NCBI RefSeq assembly: GCF_001650635.1 | Contig: NZ_LWQU01000124.1 | Coordinates: 1-52,974, forward strand | Direction of reading: 5' to 3' | Source: Magnetospirillum moscoviense | GTDB lineage: Bacteria > Pseudomonadota > Alphaproteobacteria > Rhodospirillales > Magnetospirillaceae | DNA: 52,974 bases | Part shown: positions 1 to 14,592 of the stretch, in pieces | Layout of the letters: the number at the start of each line of letters is the position of its first letter | Position numbering within the stretch: the first letter of the stretch is position 1 | Program-made: the position numbers and the translations under genes | Notes under the pieces: model-generated | Database searches by the model: none | Seen by the model: only the letters and a program-made list of their open reading frames with translations | Told to the model about the DNA's origin: nothing

Positions 1-2301
1 TACAAAACCGGGCGCGCCGGGCGATCTCCCCAGCATCCACCCGGCCAGACGGTCACGCCCCAGTCCCAGGCGATCCAACGGAACTACCGCCCCACGTACT
101 CCGCCGAAAGCTCGAGTCCGACAGGCTGCTAGGTGCCACCACTCGTCCAAATAGTCATCTCCATCCCCGTCTTGTTCCCATATGGAAGCGATAGCCATCC
201 CGCGCCAAGCGGTTGATACCGTTGCTGTTGGCGTCATGTGTCGATAGTCAAGGACAATGTCGTCCTCTTCGTCAATCCAAACGGGAATTGGTCCCGCCGA
301 CGACTGGAACATAGGTCGCAAAGCTCGGATTCTCAGTGCTACACCGTGTTCAGCACTGGAGATCGCCCACGATTCCTCCTCCCATGTCAGGCCCGCTAAC
401 ACACGCTGGCGCATGAGTCTGATGGCCTCGCGGCGTTCGCTCGCACGGGGACTTCCATCATTGTCATTTGCGTCGAACAATGGACCGACATCATCAAAAT
501 GTGAAACCACGGTCGGCCCATACCAATCCAGTGGACGGAACCAGCCGGGGCGGGCGTGCCGCGGTTTGCCGTCCTGTCCGGGGCAGGTGACGGCGCATGG
601 GGTGTGGATCACCGTTTCCAACAGATAGGTCCCGATGGCGGCGGCGACGGTGGTCGCGTCGGTAAGGGGGACATCGCCGCCGTCACGGGTAAGCTTTTGC
701 CGCAGGCGCAAGCGCACCTCGGTTCCGATGGCGGTTCGGGACGACGGGCGCAATTCGCCGAAATCGCCGATCCCTTCGGTGACGAAGGTCCAGGCGCCGG
801 TGGCGCTGACCAGCGAGCGGGTGGTGATCTCGACCCGGTCGGCCAGCATGAAATAGCTGAGTGCGCCGATGCCGAACTGGCCGGTCAGTTCGGCCGAGAA
901 GCCGTGGGCGCGGTAACGCCGTTCCAGCGCGCTTTGGTCCGGGCGGCGGGCCGAGCCGCTGACCAGCAGGCGGCGTTCGATCTGATCGGCGGTCATGCCG
1001 ATGCCGTCATCGGTGCAGACCAGCCACAGTGGGTCCTTTCCACCCCCCTCTAGTTTCAGCGTCACCCGATGGGCGGCGGCCTGGTTGGCGCGTTCTTCCT
1101 CGGCGTTCAGTCCGGGATCGGCATCCAGTCCGTCGCACACCGTCTGGGCGATGGCCCAGCGCACCGCGTCGAAGGCGTTTTGTAGCAATTCGCGGATGGC
1201 GGCGAGCGGGTCGCCATACAAATCGGTCCCGGCCAGAATCCACAGCAGGCGCGGCACATCGGGCCGGAAACTGCCGTCGATATAGCGATAGGCATCGCGC
1301 AAAGGATGGATCTGCCGGGTGGTGGCCAGCGGCCATGGCCATTGATAGCGTCCGGGGGCGTCGGTCAGCTTGGCGGTCAGTTCGCCGCCATCGGCGTGCC
1401 GTTTGGCCTGCGCCAATTCGGTGTCGATCTGGTCGCAGGTCTCGAGGATGGCCCGGTGCACGCGGGCATGGTCGGGATTGGCGGCCAACACCACCTCGGC
1501 CCCGGTCTCGCTCTGCCGGCAGGTGACGGCGGAACACAGGTCCTTGGCCCAGTAAAGCGCGCTTCCCGGCGAGATGGCGTTATGGTCGCGGATCACCGGC
1601 GGGACGCGGTCGGGGCTGATCTCTAGCACGTCCGCCACCCGCAGCAATGTCGCCATGTAGCGCAGATTGGCCTGGCGAGCCCCTTCGCCGGGCAGCGGCA
1701 GCGGGTCCAGGCTGACCACTTCGGCCCCGTCCCAGTGATGGCTGGCGCACAATTTGGTCAGTGCCTCGCGAAAGCCGGGAGCGAAGTCGCAGTCCGTGAC
1801 GTGGGCGGCGATCCATGTCTCGCTCCATGCCACATGGCGCGAGCGGCAGTAATGGGTGACCAGCAGCGCGACCCGGTCCAGGGGCGAGGCCCCCTCTTTT
1901 TCGATCAGCGGGATTTCCTCGTCCGGGGCGTGTTCGTCCATCCATCGACGCAGGGCGTCAGCCTCGTCCTCGGGCGCGTCGGTGCCGTCGCGAAGATGTC
2001 TGTACAGGCTGCGCACCAGCCCGTGATTGGGGCTCATGCCGATGTCGTGCAGATAGGCCGACAACAGCAGCAGGGCGCGTTCCTCGGCGTGCAGGCCGGC
2101 CTGCGTGGCCGGAGGCATCAACTGCCACATTCGGGCCGCCACGCGGGCGGCATGGCCGGAATCATGCAATGTGAAGTCGTCAAGGATCTGCGCATCGGCG
2201 ACCGGGACGGCCTTTTCCAGTACGCTGACGACCAATCGTCGCAAAGGATGGTCGTCTGGCAGGTTCAGCCCGGCCCACAGATCAAGATTCCGCCACTCCA
2301 T
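1..2301 (-). CDS. HD domain + HSP90-like (GHKL) ATPase, 3' end outside window
   Basis: The minus-strand frame is open from an ATG at 2301 to the left edge (767 codons, no stop), so the C-terminus is missing. An AAAGGAG ribosome site lies eight bases before the ATG. The N-terminal third reads as an HD-type domain: His46/Asp47 in HDSGH and His85/Asp86 in YLHDIGM, with further His residues at 150 and 189. From about residue 350 there is a GHKL/HSP90-like ATPase: an N-box RELLQNAFDA (370-379), DDGIGM (431-436) and the glycine-rich GQFGIGAL (474-481). These motifs suggest ATP binding, and the HD part suggests a possible metal-dependent phosphohydrolase. Proteins of this architecture are scattered among bacteria and have been suggested to act in conflict or stress systems; that role is inference. 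The substrate is unknown. Confidence 0.8.
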   Translation of the reverse strand, partial: MEWRNLDLWAGLNLPDDHPLRRLVVSVLEKAVPVADAQILDDFTLHDSGHAARVAARMWQLMPPATQAGLHAEERALLLLSAYLHDIGMSPNHGLVRSLYRHLRDGTDAPEDEADALRRWMDEHAPDEEIPLIEKEGASPLDRVALLVTHYCRSRHVAWSETWIAAHVTDCDFAPGFREALTKLCASHHWDGAEVVSLDPLPLPGEGARQANLRYMATLLRVADVLEISPDRVPPVIRDHNAISPGSALYWAKDLCSAVTCRQSETGAEVVLAANPDHARVHRAILETCDQIDTELAQAKRHADGGELTAKLTDAPGRYQWPWPLATTRQIHPLRDAYRYIDGSFRPDVPRLLWILAGTDLYGDPLAAIRELLQNAFDAVRWAIAQTVCDGLDADPGLNAEEERANQAAAHRVTLKLEGGGKDPLWLVCTDDGIGMTADQIERRLLVSGSARRPDQSALERRYRAHGFSAELTGQFGIGALSYFMLADRVEITTRSLVSATGAWTFVTEGIGDFGELRPSSRTAIGTEVRLRLRQKLTRDGGDVPLTDATTVAAAIGTYLLETVIHTPCAVTCPGQDGKPRHARPGWFRPLDWYGPTVVSHFDDVGPLFDANDNDGSPRASERREAIRLMRQRVLAGLTWEEESWAISSAEHGVALRIRALRPMFQSSAGPIPVWIDEEDDIVLDYRHMTPTATVSTAWRGMAIASIWEQDGDGDDYLDEWWHLAACRTRAFGGVRGAVVPLDRLGLGRDRLAGWMLGRSPGAPGFV

Positions 2302-2369
2302 ACACCCGCTCCTTTGGTCCTGCAACCAAAGGGTAGGCAATTCCCGCCGCCACGGCAAGGACCGGATGG

Positions 2370-3242
2370 TCAGTCGCCGTCGTAGATCACCACGCGGTTG
2401 CGGCCGCCGCGCTTGCCGTCGTACAGGGCCTTGTCGGCCTGCTCCATGGCGTCCTCGATCGAGGTCTCGGCGGTGATGGCGGCGATGCCGAAGGTGGCGG
2501 TGACCGGGATGGGCGCACCCTTGTCGTCGTCCAGTTGCAGGGCTTCGATGTTGGTGCGGATGCGTTCCAGCACCTGGGCGCCGACCTCGACACTGGTGCC
2601 GGGCAGGCAGATCAGGAATTCCTCGCCGCCATAGCGGTAGACCACGTCATAGGGGCGCACGGTGTTGCGCAGCACCTGGGCCACCTCGCGCAGGACCTTG
2701 TCACCCTGGGCGTGGCCGAAGGTGTCGTTGACCCGCTTGAAATGGTCGATGTCGGTGAGCGCCAGGGACAGCGGCTGCTTCTGGCGGATGGCGCGGTCGC
2801 GCTCGCCGATCAGGTGGGTGCGCATCGATTGGCGGTTGCCCAGCCCGGTCAGCGGATCGACGGTGGCCAGCGCGGTCCATACCTCGCGTTCCAGCGCCTG
2901 GGCGGTGGCGCCGAAATCCAGCACCGACACCATCAAGGTCTCGTAATCCGAGGTGGTGACGGTCTGGCCGGCCCGCGCGCGGACCGACAATTGCTCGGCC
3001 TTGTCGTGCACCGCCTCGTGCTGGACCCCCAGGCTGACGAAACCGGGAAAGGCGGCGAACTCGGTCCGCTCGGCCCGGCGCAGCCACTGGTCGAACGGGC
3101 AGACGGCGGCGGCGGCGTCAGGGATGGTGGCGCCGGAATCCCGGTGCAGGATCGCCTGATACCAGCGGTGCAGCCAATCGAAATGGCCGGCCAGGGCATG
3201 CTGGAACGCCGTCAGGTTGCCAAAAATCTCTTCGGGCTTCAT
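2370..3242 (-). CDS. Diguanylate cyclase with CZB zinc-sensing domain (DgcZ-like)
   Basis: The protein has 290 residues, close to E. coli DgcZ (YdeH). Residues 1-120 form a chemoreceptor-zinc-binding (CZB) domain with the expected ligands His20 (in HxxW), Cys48, His75 and His79 (HxxxH). Residues 129-290 are a GGDEF domain starting with DPLTGLGNR and carrying the intact active-site signature GGEEF (205-209). An RPYD motif at 196-199, five residues upstream, is an allosteric inhibition site. It should make cyclic di-GMP from two GTP in the cytoplasm, and in the DgcZ family zinc binding to CZB represses activity. It is on the same strand as the carAB-greA cluster, 28 bases after greA. No membrane segment is visible. 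Confidence 0.9.
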   Translation of the reverse strand: MKPEEIFGNLTAFQHALAGHFDWLHRWYQAILHRDSGATIPDAAAAVCPFDQWLRRAERTEFAAFPGFVSLGVQHEAVHDKAEQLSVRARAGQTVTTSDYETLMVSVLDFGATAQALEREVWTALATVDPLTGLGNRQSMRTHLIGERDRAIRQKQPLSLALTDIDHFKRVNDTFGHAQGDKVLREVAQVLRNTVRPYDVVYRYGGEEFLICLPGTSVEVGAQVLERIRTNIEALQLDDDKGAPIPVTATFGIAAITAETSIEDAMEQADKALYDGKRGGRNRVVIYDGD

Positions 3243-3270
3243 GATCCCCCGCCCCTCGATCGCAGGTGCG

Positions 3271-3744
3271 TCAGACGAACTTGACGTCGATGACTTCGTA
3301 GGACTTCGAGCCGCCCGGCGCGGTCACCTCGACGGTGTCGCCGATATGCTTGCCGATCAAGGCGCGGGCCAGCGGCGAGTGCACGCTCATGCGGCCCGAC
3401 TTGATGTCGGCCTCGTGGGCACCGACGATGGTGTAGACCACCTCGTCCTCGGCATCCTCGTCGGCCAGGGTGACGGTGGCGCCGAAACGCACTTGATCGC
3501 CCGACAATTGGGTGACGTCGATCACCTGGGCGCGGCTGATGATGTCTTCCAGTTCCGCGACCCGGCCCTCGATGAAGCTCTGGCGCTCGCGGGCGGCGTG
3601 GTACTCGGCGTTTTCCGACAGGTCACCGTGCTCACGCGCCTCGGCGATGGCCTTGATCACCGCCGGCCGTTCCACCGACTTCAGGGTCCGCAATTCGTCC
3701 TCCAGCTGGATCAGCCCACCCGGAGTCATCGGAATTTTTTCCAT
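3271..3744 (-). CDS. greA: Transcription elongation factor GreA
   Basis: The protein has 157 residues, the usual GreA length. The N-terminal coiled coil (about 1-75) carries the tip motif GDLSENAEY with the acidic residues Asp41 and Glu44 that enter the RNA polymerase secondary channel. The C-terminal half (about 80-157) is the FKBP-like domain. GreA stimulates cleavage of backtracked RNA. A longer open frame runs upstream to 3807, but the ATG at 3744 gives the canonical MEKIPMT N-terminus and lies 19 bases after the carB stop, so greA is probably the last gene of a carA-carB-greA transcript. Confidence 0.95.
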   Translation of the reverse strand: MEKIPMTPGGLIQLEDELRTLKSVERPAVIKAIAEAREHGDLSENAEYHAARERQSFIEGRVAELEDIISRAQVIDVTQLSGDQVRFGATVTLADEDAEDEVVYTIVGAHEADIKSGRMSVHSPLARALIGKHIGDTVEVTAPGGSKSYEVIDVKFV

Positions 3745-3763
3745 ACGTCTCAAAGCCCCCGCG

Positions 3764-7015
<3,252 letters not shown>

Positions 7016-7081
7016 GGTGGCGGCTTCCAAGAATTCTCTGGTTCGGCGCGGCAGGGGCCGGCGCCGGGAAAAGGGCGGCTG

Positions 7082-8260
<1,179 letters not shown>

Positions 8261-8409
8261 GGCGGTCCTAAAAGCAGGCCCCGGTCAGGGCGGAAATCCA
8301 AGGGTGCCTACAGGTCGCACTCGGGCGCAAGGACTCGTGTCTTTCTCGACGCGACGTCCTCCGGCGGGAGCCCCGGCGGCCCGGGAAGCGGCAGGCAAAT
8401 TTCGCGTGG

Positions 8410-8436
8410 TCTATAGAAAACCGGCGCCCAAGTCAA
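8410..8436 (-). promoter_or_regulatory. Possible carA promoter
   Basis: On the minus strand TTGACT (8436-8431) is followed after 15 bases by TATAGA (8415-8410), about 150 bases upstream of the carA ATG. The hexamers are good but the spacer is short, so this is tentative. The leader down to 8260 is GC-rich. I see no clear leader peptide or attenuator in it. Confidence 0.35.
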
Positions 8437-8485
8437 GACTTCCCTGCCCTGCGTAAAATCGAGTGTTTTCAAGCAATTAAAGGTG

Positions 8486-8514
8486 TTGCCAGAAAGGCCG
8501 ATTCAGGCTAGTTT
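8486..8514 (+). promoter_or_regulatory. Probable promoter of yqeY-dnaG-rpoD
   Basis: TTGCCA (8486-8491), a 17-base spacer and TAGTTT (8509-8514) lie 33 bases before the yqeY start, in a locally AT-rich stretch that begins near 8450. This fits a sigma-70 promoter reading into the macromolecular-synthesis operon. Not verified. Confidence 0.45.
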
Positions 8515-8547
8515 GACCCCTTTCCCGAGTTTCATCCGTGAGGTCCC

Positions 8548-9006
8548 ATGCTGCGCCAGCAGCTCAACGACGCGTTGAAGTCCGCCATGCTGTCCAAGGA
8601 CGCGCGGACCGTTTCCACCGTGCGGCTGATCCTGGCGGCGCTGAAGGACCGCGATATCGCGGCGCGTTCGCGCAACGTCATGGACGGCATCACCGAGGAC
8701 GAGATCCTGTCGATGCTGCAATCGATGATCAAGCAGCGGCGCGAGAGCATCAGCCTTTATGAACAGGGCGGCCGGCTTGAGCTGGCCCAGCAGGAAGCCG
8801 ACGAGATCACCATCATCGAGCGGTTCCTGCCCCGCCAGCTGTCCGAGGCCGAGACCCTGGACGCCGTGCGCGCGGTGATCGCCGAGGTCGGCGCCGGTGG
8901 CCTGAAGGATATGGGGCGGGTGATGGCCGCCTTGAAGGAACGCTTCGCCGGCAGCATGGACTTCACCAAGGCCAGCGCCGCCACCAAGAAGGAATTGGGG
9001 GGCTGA
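8548..9006 (+). CDS. GatB/YqeY domain protein
   Basis: The protein has 152 residues and is a single YqeY domain: an N-terminal helical part (LRQQLNDALKSAM) and a C-terminal GatB-like tail containing GGLKDMGRVMAALKERF, the region resembling the tRNA-binding tail of GatB. YqeY proteins are widespread and are suspected to act in tRNA-dependent amidation or a related tRNA function, but the biochemical role is not settled. GAGG lies just before the ATG. It stands 35 bases before dnaG, the position usually taken by rpsU or yqeY in this operon. Confidence 0.93.
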   Translation: MLRQQLNDALKSAMLSKDARTVSTVRLILAALKDRDIAARSRNVMDGITEDEILSMLQSMIKQRRESISLYEQGGRLELAQQEADEITIIERFLPRQLSEAETLDAVRAVIAEVGAGGLKDMGRVMAALKERFAGSMDFTKASAATKKELGG

Positions 9007-9041
9007 ACCCAGCCCCTCGCCGGTTCGGGGGCTGACGGATC

Positions 9042-10919
9042 ATGGCCTTCCCGCCCCAGTTCCTGGACGAGTTGCGCGCCCGCGTGCCGCTGACCGGCGT
9101 GGTCGGCCGCCGCGTCAAGCTGACCCGCAAGGGCCGCGAGCAACAGGGCCTGTGCCCGTTCCACAACGAAAAGACCCCCAGCTTCACCGTCAACGAGGAA
9201 AAGGGGTTTTTCCACTGCTTCGGCTGCGGCGCCCATGGCGACGCCATCGGCTTCGAGATGCGGGCGAACCACCTGTCCTTCACCGAGGCGGTGGAGAAGC
9301 TGGCGGCCGAATGCGGCCTGGAGGTCCCCAAGGCGACGCCGCAGGAACGCCAGCAAGAAGCGCGACGCGCCTCGTTGCACGACGTCATGGAAGCGGCCTG
9401 CAAATTCTTCGAGAAATCCCTGCGCGGGCCGGCCGGCCGCGACGGCTTGGCCTATTTGCGCGATCGCGGCCTGTCGGAAGAGACCATCGCCCGCTTCCGC
9501 CTGGGCTGGGCCCCTGATTCGCGGGAAGCCTTGAAGAAGGCGTTGATGAGCGAGGCGACGCCGGAATCGCTGCTGACCGAGGCCGGGCTGCTGAAGAAGC
9601 CCGAGGGTGACGGGGCTGCGTTTGATTTCTTTCGTGGTCGGGTGATGTTCCCGGTCACCGACCGCCGCGGCCGCATCGTCGCCTTCGGCGCCCGCACCCT
9701 GGGCGACGGCCAGCCGAAATACCTGAATTCCCCCGACACGCCGCTGTTCCACAAGGGCTCGACCCTGTACGGCCTGGCCCATGCGCGTGAATCGGCGCGC
9801 GAGAAGCGCGTGGTGCTGGCGGCCGAGGGCTATATGGACGTCATCGCCCTGCACCAGGCTGGCTTCACCTTCGCCGTCGCGCCCTTGGGCACCGCCCTGA
9901 CCGAGGCCCAGATCGAGGAAATGTGGCGCCTGGCCGACGAGCCGATCCTGTGCTTCGACGGCGACAATGCCGGTCAGCGGGCCATGGGCCGCGCCGCCGA
10001 GCGGGCGGTCCCGATCCTGAAGCCCGGCAAGTCCCTGCGCTTCGCATTGCTGCCCCACCCCGAGGACCCGGATTCGCTGATCAAGGCCAAGGGGCCGGCC
10101 GCCATGCAATCGGTGCTGGACCAGGCGCGCGGCCTGTTCGAGGTTTTGTTCGACCTGACGGTGGCCGGCCGGCCGCTGGATACCCCGGAACGACGCGCCG
10201 CCATCGAGAAGGATTTGAAGGACAAGGCCTTCGCCATCGCCGACGAGACGGTGCGCTGGCAGTACCTGTCGGCCTTCCGCGATCGCCTGCGCGAGATATT
10301 GCGGCCGCAGCGGGCCAATCCCGGACCGGGCATGGGCCAACGCGCCCAATTCAAGCGTCGGCCCAACGATCCGCCGCTGCGCGCCCCCGATGGACGTCTG
10401 CCCGGCGCCGGCAAGCCGCGTCCGCCGGCGGGCGACAGCGACCCCTTGTGGTTGAAAAGCTGCGAGATACAATTGCTTGCGCTTTTGCTGCACCAGCCGC
10501 CCCTGCTGGAACAGGTCTGCGAAAGCCTGGGCGAGACCGGCTTTTCGGACAACGCCCTTGACAACCTTCGACGCGGGATTCTAAAGCACCTGCAGACTGT
10601 CCACGACCTTGACTCGGATGCGTTTTGCGACCATTTGAGGGCGGACGGTTTAACCCCGGTGCTGGACCATCTGCTGGACACCGACGAATACAGGATCGGC
10701 CGCCCGGAAACGATCATCGAGGCCAAGCAGCATTGGGATCGTCTTTTCAAGCGCTATGCATGGAAACGAGGCCTGGCGAACGACATCGGCCAGGCCGCCG
10801 AGAAACTCGGCCAGGACATGTCGGCCGGCGCGTTTGATCGGTTTGCCGCCCTGAAGCAGGTGGGCAGCGGCATCGCCGAGGACAAGGACGACGACGACGA
10901 CGACCGGCAGGGGTTCTGA
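9042..10919 (+). CDS. dnaG: DNA primase
   Basis: The protein has 625 residues. The N-terminal CHC2 zinc finger has CPFH near residues 38-41 and CFGC near 59-62. The TOPRIM catalytic core follows, with EGYMDVIAL near 263 and the acidic CFDGDNAGQRA near 305. The C-terminal part, expected to bind the DnaB helicase, ends in a run of aspartates (DKDDDDDDRQ). It synthesises RNA primers for replication. It sits between yqeY and rpoD in the classical macromolecular-synthesis operon; rpoD starts 45 bases downstream. Confidence 0.97.
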   Translation: MAFPPQFLDELRARVPLTGVVGRRVKLTRKGREQQGLCPFHNEKTPSFTVNEEKGFFHCFGCGAHGDAIGFEMRANHLSFTEAVEKLAAECGLEVPKATPQERQQEARRASLHDVMEAACKFFEKSLRGPAGRDGLAYLRDRGLSEETIARFRLGWAPDSREALKKALMSEATPESLLTEAGLLKKPEGDGAAFDFFRGRVMFPVTDRRGRIVAFGARTLGDGQPKYLNSPDTPLFHKGSTLYGLAHARESAREKRVVLAAEGYMDVIALHQAGFTFAVAPLGTALTEAQIEEMWRLADEPILCFDGDNAGQRAMGRAAERAVPILKPGKSLRFALLPHPEDPDSLIKAKGPAAMQSVLDQARGLFEVLFDLTVAGRPLDTPERRAAIEKDLKDKAFAIADETVRWQYLSAFRDRLREILRPQRANPGPGMGQRAQFKRRPNDPPLRAPDGRLPGAGKPRPPAGDSDPLWLKSCEIQLLALLLHQPPLLEQVCESLGETGFSDNALDNLRRGILKHLQTVHDLDSDAFCDHLRADGLTPVLDHLLDTDEYRIGRPETIIEAKQHWDRLFKRYAWKRGLANDIGQAAEKLGQDMSAGAFDRFAALKQVGSGIAEDKDDDDDDRQGF

Positions 10920-10964
10920 CCCGGTCGGGACATAAGCGGACAAAGATCAGGAGCAAGGCAGTTC

Positions 10965-12953
<1,989 letters not shown>

Positions 12954-12971
12954 GGGTGTCCTGACGTAAAT

Positions 12972-12994
12972 CGGCCGGGCTTGACGCCCGGCCG
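12972..12994. terminator. Hairpin after rpoD (terminator-like)
   Basis: There is a perfect nine-base stem (CGGCCGGGC and its complement) around a five-base loop TTGAC, 18 bases after the rpoD stop. No T-run follows on either strand, so intrinsic termination is plausible but not certain. The loop also carries the candidate -35 box of the tRNA promoter. Confidence 0.5.
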
Positions 12995-13008
12995 CTTCGC
13001 GTTAAGGT
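12981..13008 (+). promoter_or_regulatory. Candidate tRNA promoter
   Basis: TTGACG (12981-12986), a 16-base spacer and TAAGGT (13003-13008) would start transcription near 13015, a few bases before the tRNA. The -35 box lies in the loop of the rpoD hairpin. Tentative. Confidence 0.4.
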
Positions 13009-13022
13009 ACCCTAATTCGGTG

Positions 13023-13098
13023 GGGCCTGTAGCTCAATGGTTAGAGCCGGCCGCTCATAACGGTCTGGTTGCAGGTTCGAGTCCTGCCGGGCCCACCA
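13023..13098 (+). tRNA. tRNA with CAT anticodon, probably tRNA-Ile2 (lysidine type)
   Basis: The 76 bases fold into a full cloverleaf. The acceptor stem is GGGCCTG/CGGGCCC, discriminator A73, with an encoded CCA. The D stem is GCTC/GAGC, the anticodon stem GGCCG/CGGTC with loop CTCATAA, and the T stem GCAGG/CCTGC. The anticodon CAT could mean Met or Ile2. The C4-G69 and C5-G68 pairs, known determinants for the lysidine synthetase TilS in E. coli tRNA-Ile2, are present, and the D and anticodon arms resemble tRNA-Ile2 more than elongator tRNA-Met. It would then read AUA codons after modification of C34. A decayed integrase lies directly downstream. Confidence 0.9.
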
Positions 13099-13122
13099 AC
13101 CCACCCCCAAAGGCGCTCCACG

Positions 13123-13136
13123 CCTAGGGCCCTAGG
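13123..13136. repeat. 14-bp perfect palindrome between tRNA and integrase fragment
   Basis: CCTAGGGCCCTAGG reads the same on both strands. It lies 25 bases after the tRNA and 54 before the integrase-fragment start. It could be an arm-type or operator site of the lost element, but nothing else supports that. Confidence 0.45.
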
Positions 13137-13189
13137 GTTTCTGCCGGTTCCAGGTTCCGTGTGTGCCACATTGGTGTTACACATTGGGC

Positions 13190-13651
13190 ATGGAAGAGAT
13201 GGCGAAACGTGGGCTGAAAAACCTCCGACAGCGTAGAGGCGTCTACTACTACGCGCGTCGCGTTCCCACCGATCTGGTCGCCATCTTCGGTAAGGCACAC
13301 ATCACCCCGGTCAGCTTGCGGACTAACGACCCTGCTGTTGCGGAGGTGGACATCGACGCCTTGCTCGCCGTAGACGACCAGACGCGGGGGTTTATCCAGC
13401 GCACCGCCGACCAACTTCTCCTGCGCCACGAACTCGGCGCCCTGCCCGGCGAGGACGTGTACCCCTCTACGCGCGGCGAAGGCACGCGCTATCGCCGCAC
13501 TATAAACCGCGCACTCTCTCTCCGTACTTCGAACGTTGATTACCGCATCGGATCTAGAAAGTACGCATGGATTGGCGGCGTCGATCTTGACGACGCTGGG
13601 TCAAAAATTGAGGAAGATCGGAACTACAAGGTAGTCGATATAGACACCTGA
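13190..13651 (+). pseudogene. N-terminal fragment of a tyrosine recombinase (integrase)
   Basis: The first 40-45 residues (from MEEMAKRGLKNLRQRRGVYY, then ARRVP and SLRTNDP) match the N-terminal segment of phage-type integrases that begin with an ARRVP..L...G....SLRT signature. After about residue 45 the resemblance fades, and the frame stops at 153 residues with no core-binding or catalytic domain and no R-H-R-Y residues. It starts 91 bases after the tRNA, the usual place of an island integrase, so it is read as the remnant of an element that entered at this tRNA. Its own translation is unproven. Confidence 0.65.
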
Positions 13652-13688
13652 CCGAAGCGGCGATCCTGCTGCCGGAACAGTTGGCGGC

Positions 13689-13716
13689 CATGCCTATGGG
13701 TTCTATGACGCGCTGG
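13689..13716 (+). repeat. Direct repeat, left copy (28 bp)
   Basis: These 28 bases recur at 16090-16117 in the same orientation with two mismatches. Both mismatches are silent in the frame HAYGFYDAL. The pair encloses the mazEF-like and parDE modules. Confidence 0.75.
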
Positions 13717-14027
13717 GCTATCACATTCACGACAGTACCGTGCGCTATGAGCTGTTCGCCGACATGGGCGATGGTGGCTTCATGGATGACGGCCCGCCCG
13801 CCAAAAGCGTCAAGCGAACCAAGGTCGGGCAGGTATTCACCGCACCCGGCAACAAGTGGCAGTTCCTGTTCGATTACGGCGATGATCACCGTTTCATCGT
13901 CGAGGTGCTGGGCTTCGGAGAGGTGGAGGCCGGTGGCAAGTATCCCCGCGTCACCGCCCGCAAGGGCAAGGCCCCGCCGCAATACCCGCCCGAGGATGAC
14001 GAGGACTACGAAGACGAGGAGGGCTGA
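13689..14027 (+). pseudogene. pRiA4b ORF-3-like protein, 5'-truncated
   Basis: This frame reads HAYGFYDALGYHIHDSTVRY, then FADMGDGGFM, AKSVKRTKVGQVF and FLFDYGDDHRFIVEV, ending in an acidic EDDEDYEDEE tail. That corresponds to the C-terminal part of the plasmid pRiA4b ORF-3-like family, found on plasmids and in mobile regions. The N-terminal half is absent and the only early start in frame is a GTG at 13740 without a ribosome site. Immediately upstream another frame (13651 on, TEAAILLPEQLAAMP) also looks coding, so a frameshift near 13690 may have contributed. A homologous scrap occurs at 16090. The end overlaps the MazF gene tail by 22 bases. Confidence 0.65.
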
Positions 14028-14365
14028 GCCTCCGGGCCGCCCTGCTCGACATAGGCGCAGAGGCGGGCCAAGGCTGACGCGATGACCCTTTCCGAAGCCC
14101 GCCCGAACCCCTTGACCACCAGACTGGCGTTGAGGATCACCGCCCGGTCGGTGCGAATCCAACTGGCGAGGGGCAGGCTCCCCTGAACGAGGTCGGTGGC
14201 GGCCAGCGCGATGCCATGGTCGGTTTGCGGGCGGGAGGTCACCGCCAGGGCAATGAAGTCGCCATAGGCGTCCGGTCGGGTCAGCACCAGCACCGGCCGC
14301 TTCTTGGTCGCCGATAGATCGGAGAAGGGAAACGGGATCAGAAGAAGGTCGCCGCGCTCAAACAC
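14006..14365 (-). CDS. PemK/MazF-family toxin
   Basis: The protein has 119 residues. It starts MFERGDLLLIPFPFSDLS and continues KKRPVLVLT, the signature of PemK/MazF endoribonucleases, in which Arg (here Arg4 or the KKRP arginine) and a downstream Thr/Ser take part in RNA cleavage. Such toxins cut mRNA and stop growth unless bound by the antitoxin. Its start lies inside the end of the antitoxin gene (8-base overlap), the usual coupled arrangement. The last residues (EQGGPEAQPSSSS) look like read-through tail and overlap the convergent pRiA4b-like remnant. It appears intact. Confidence 0.88.
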   Translation of the reverse strand: MFERGDLLLIPFPFSDLSATKKRPVLVLTRPDAYGDFIALAVTSRPQTDHGIALAATDLVQGSLPLASWIRTDRAVILNASLVVKGFGRASERVIASALARLCAYVEQGGPEAQPSSSS

Positions 14366-14552
14366 GATCCCAAGCCTGATCCTCGGGATTATCCCAAACC
14401 GCTTTCAGAGCGGATTCCTGGGCGTTGATCAGGTCGCGTCCCTGGTCGCGCTCCTGGCGTTCCGCCAGATAGCCGACGAAATCCAGCACCTCCCGCGCCA
14501 GATGCTCGGGAAGCTTCTTGCTCTGCTCATAAATAAGGTCGGCGATGGCCAT
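14358..14552 (-). CDS. Antitoxin of the PemK/MazF pair (DUF2281-like)
   Basis: This 64-residue protein starts at the ATG at 14552, which has GGGAGG five bases upstream; a longer frame to 14609 lacks one. The sequence IYEQSKKLPEHLAREVLDFV followed by GYLAERQ resembles the DUF2281/YdeI-type antitoxins often placed before PemK-like toxins. It should bind and neutralise the toxin encoded downstream and may repress the shared promoter. I see no clear DNA-binding fold, so autoregulation is inference. Confidence 0.8.
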   Translation of the reverse strand: MAIADLIYEQSKKLPEHLAREVLDFVGYLAERQERDQGRDLINAQESALKAVWDNPEDQAWDRV

Positions 14553-14592
14553 GGGGCCTCCCTCGACAGTCCGGGCCTTGGGTTGCACTGTA

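Noticed and set aside
12972-12994. Calling the rpoD hairpin a certain intrinsic terminator
   Set aside because: The stem is perfect but no T-run follows, so it is listed only as terminator-like.
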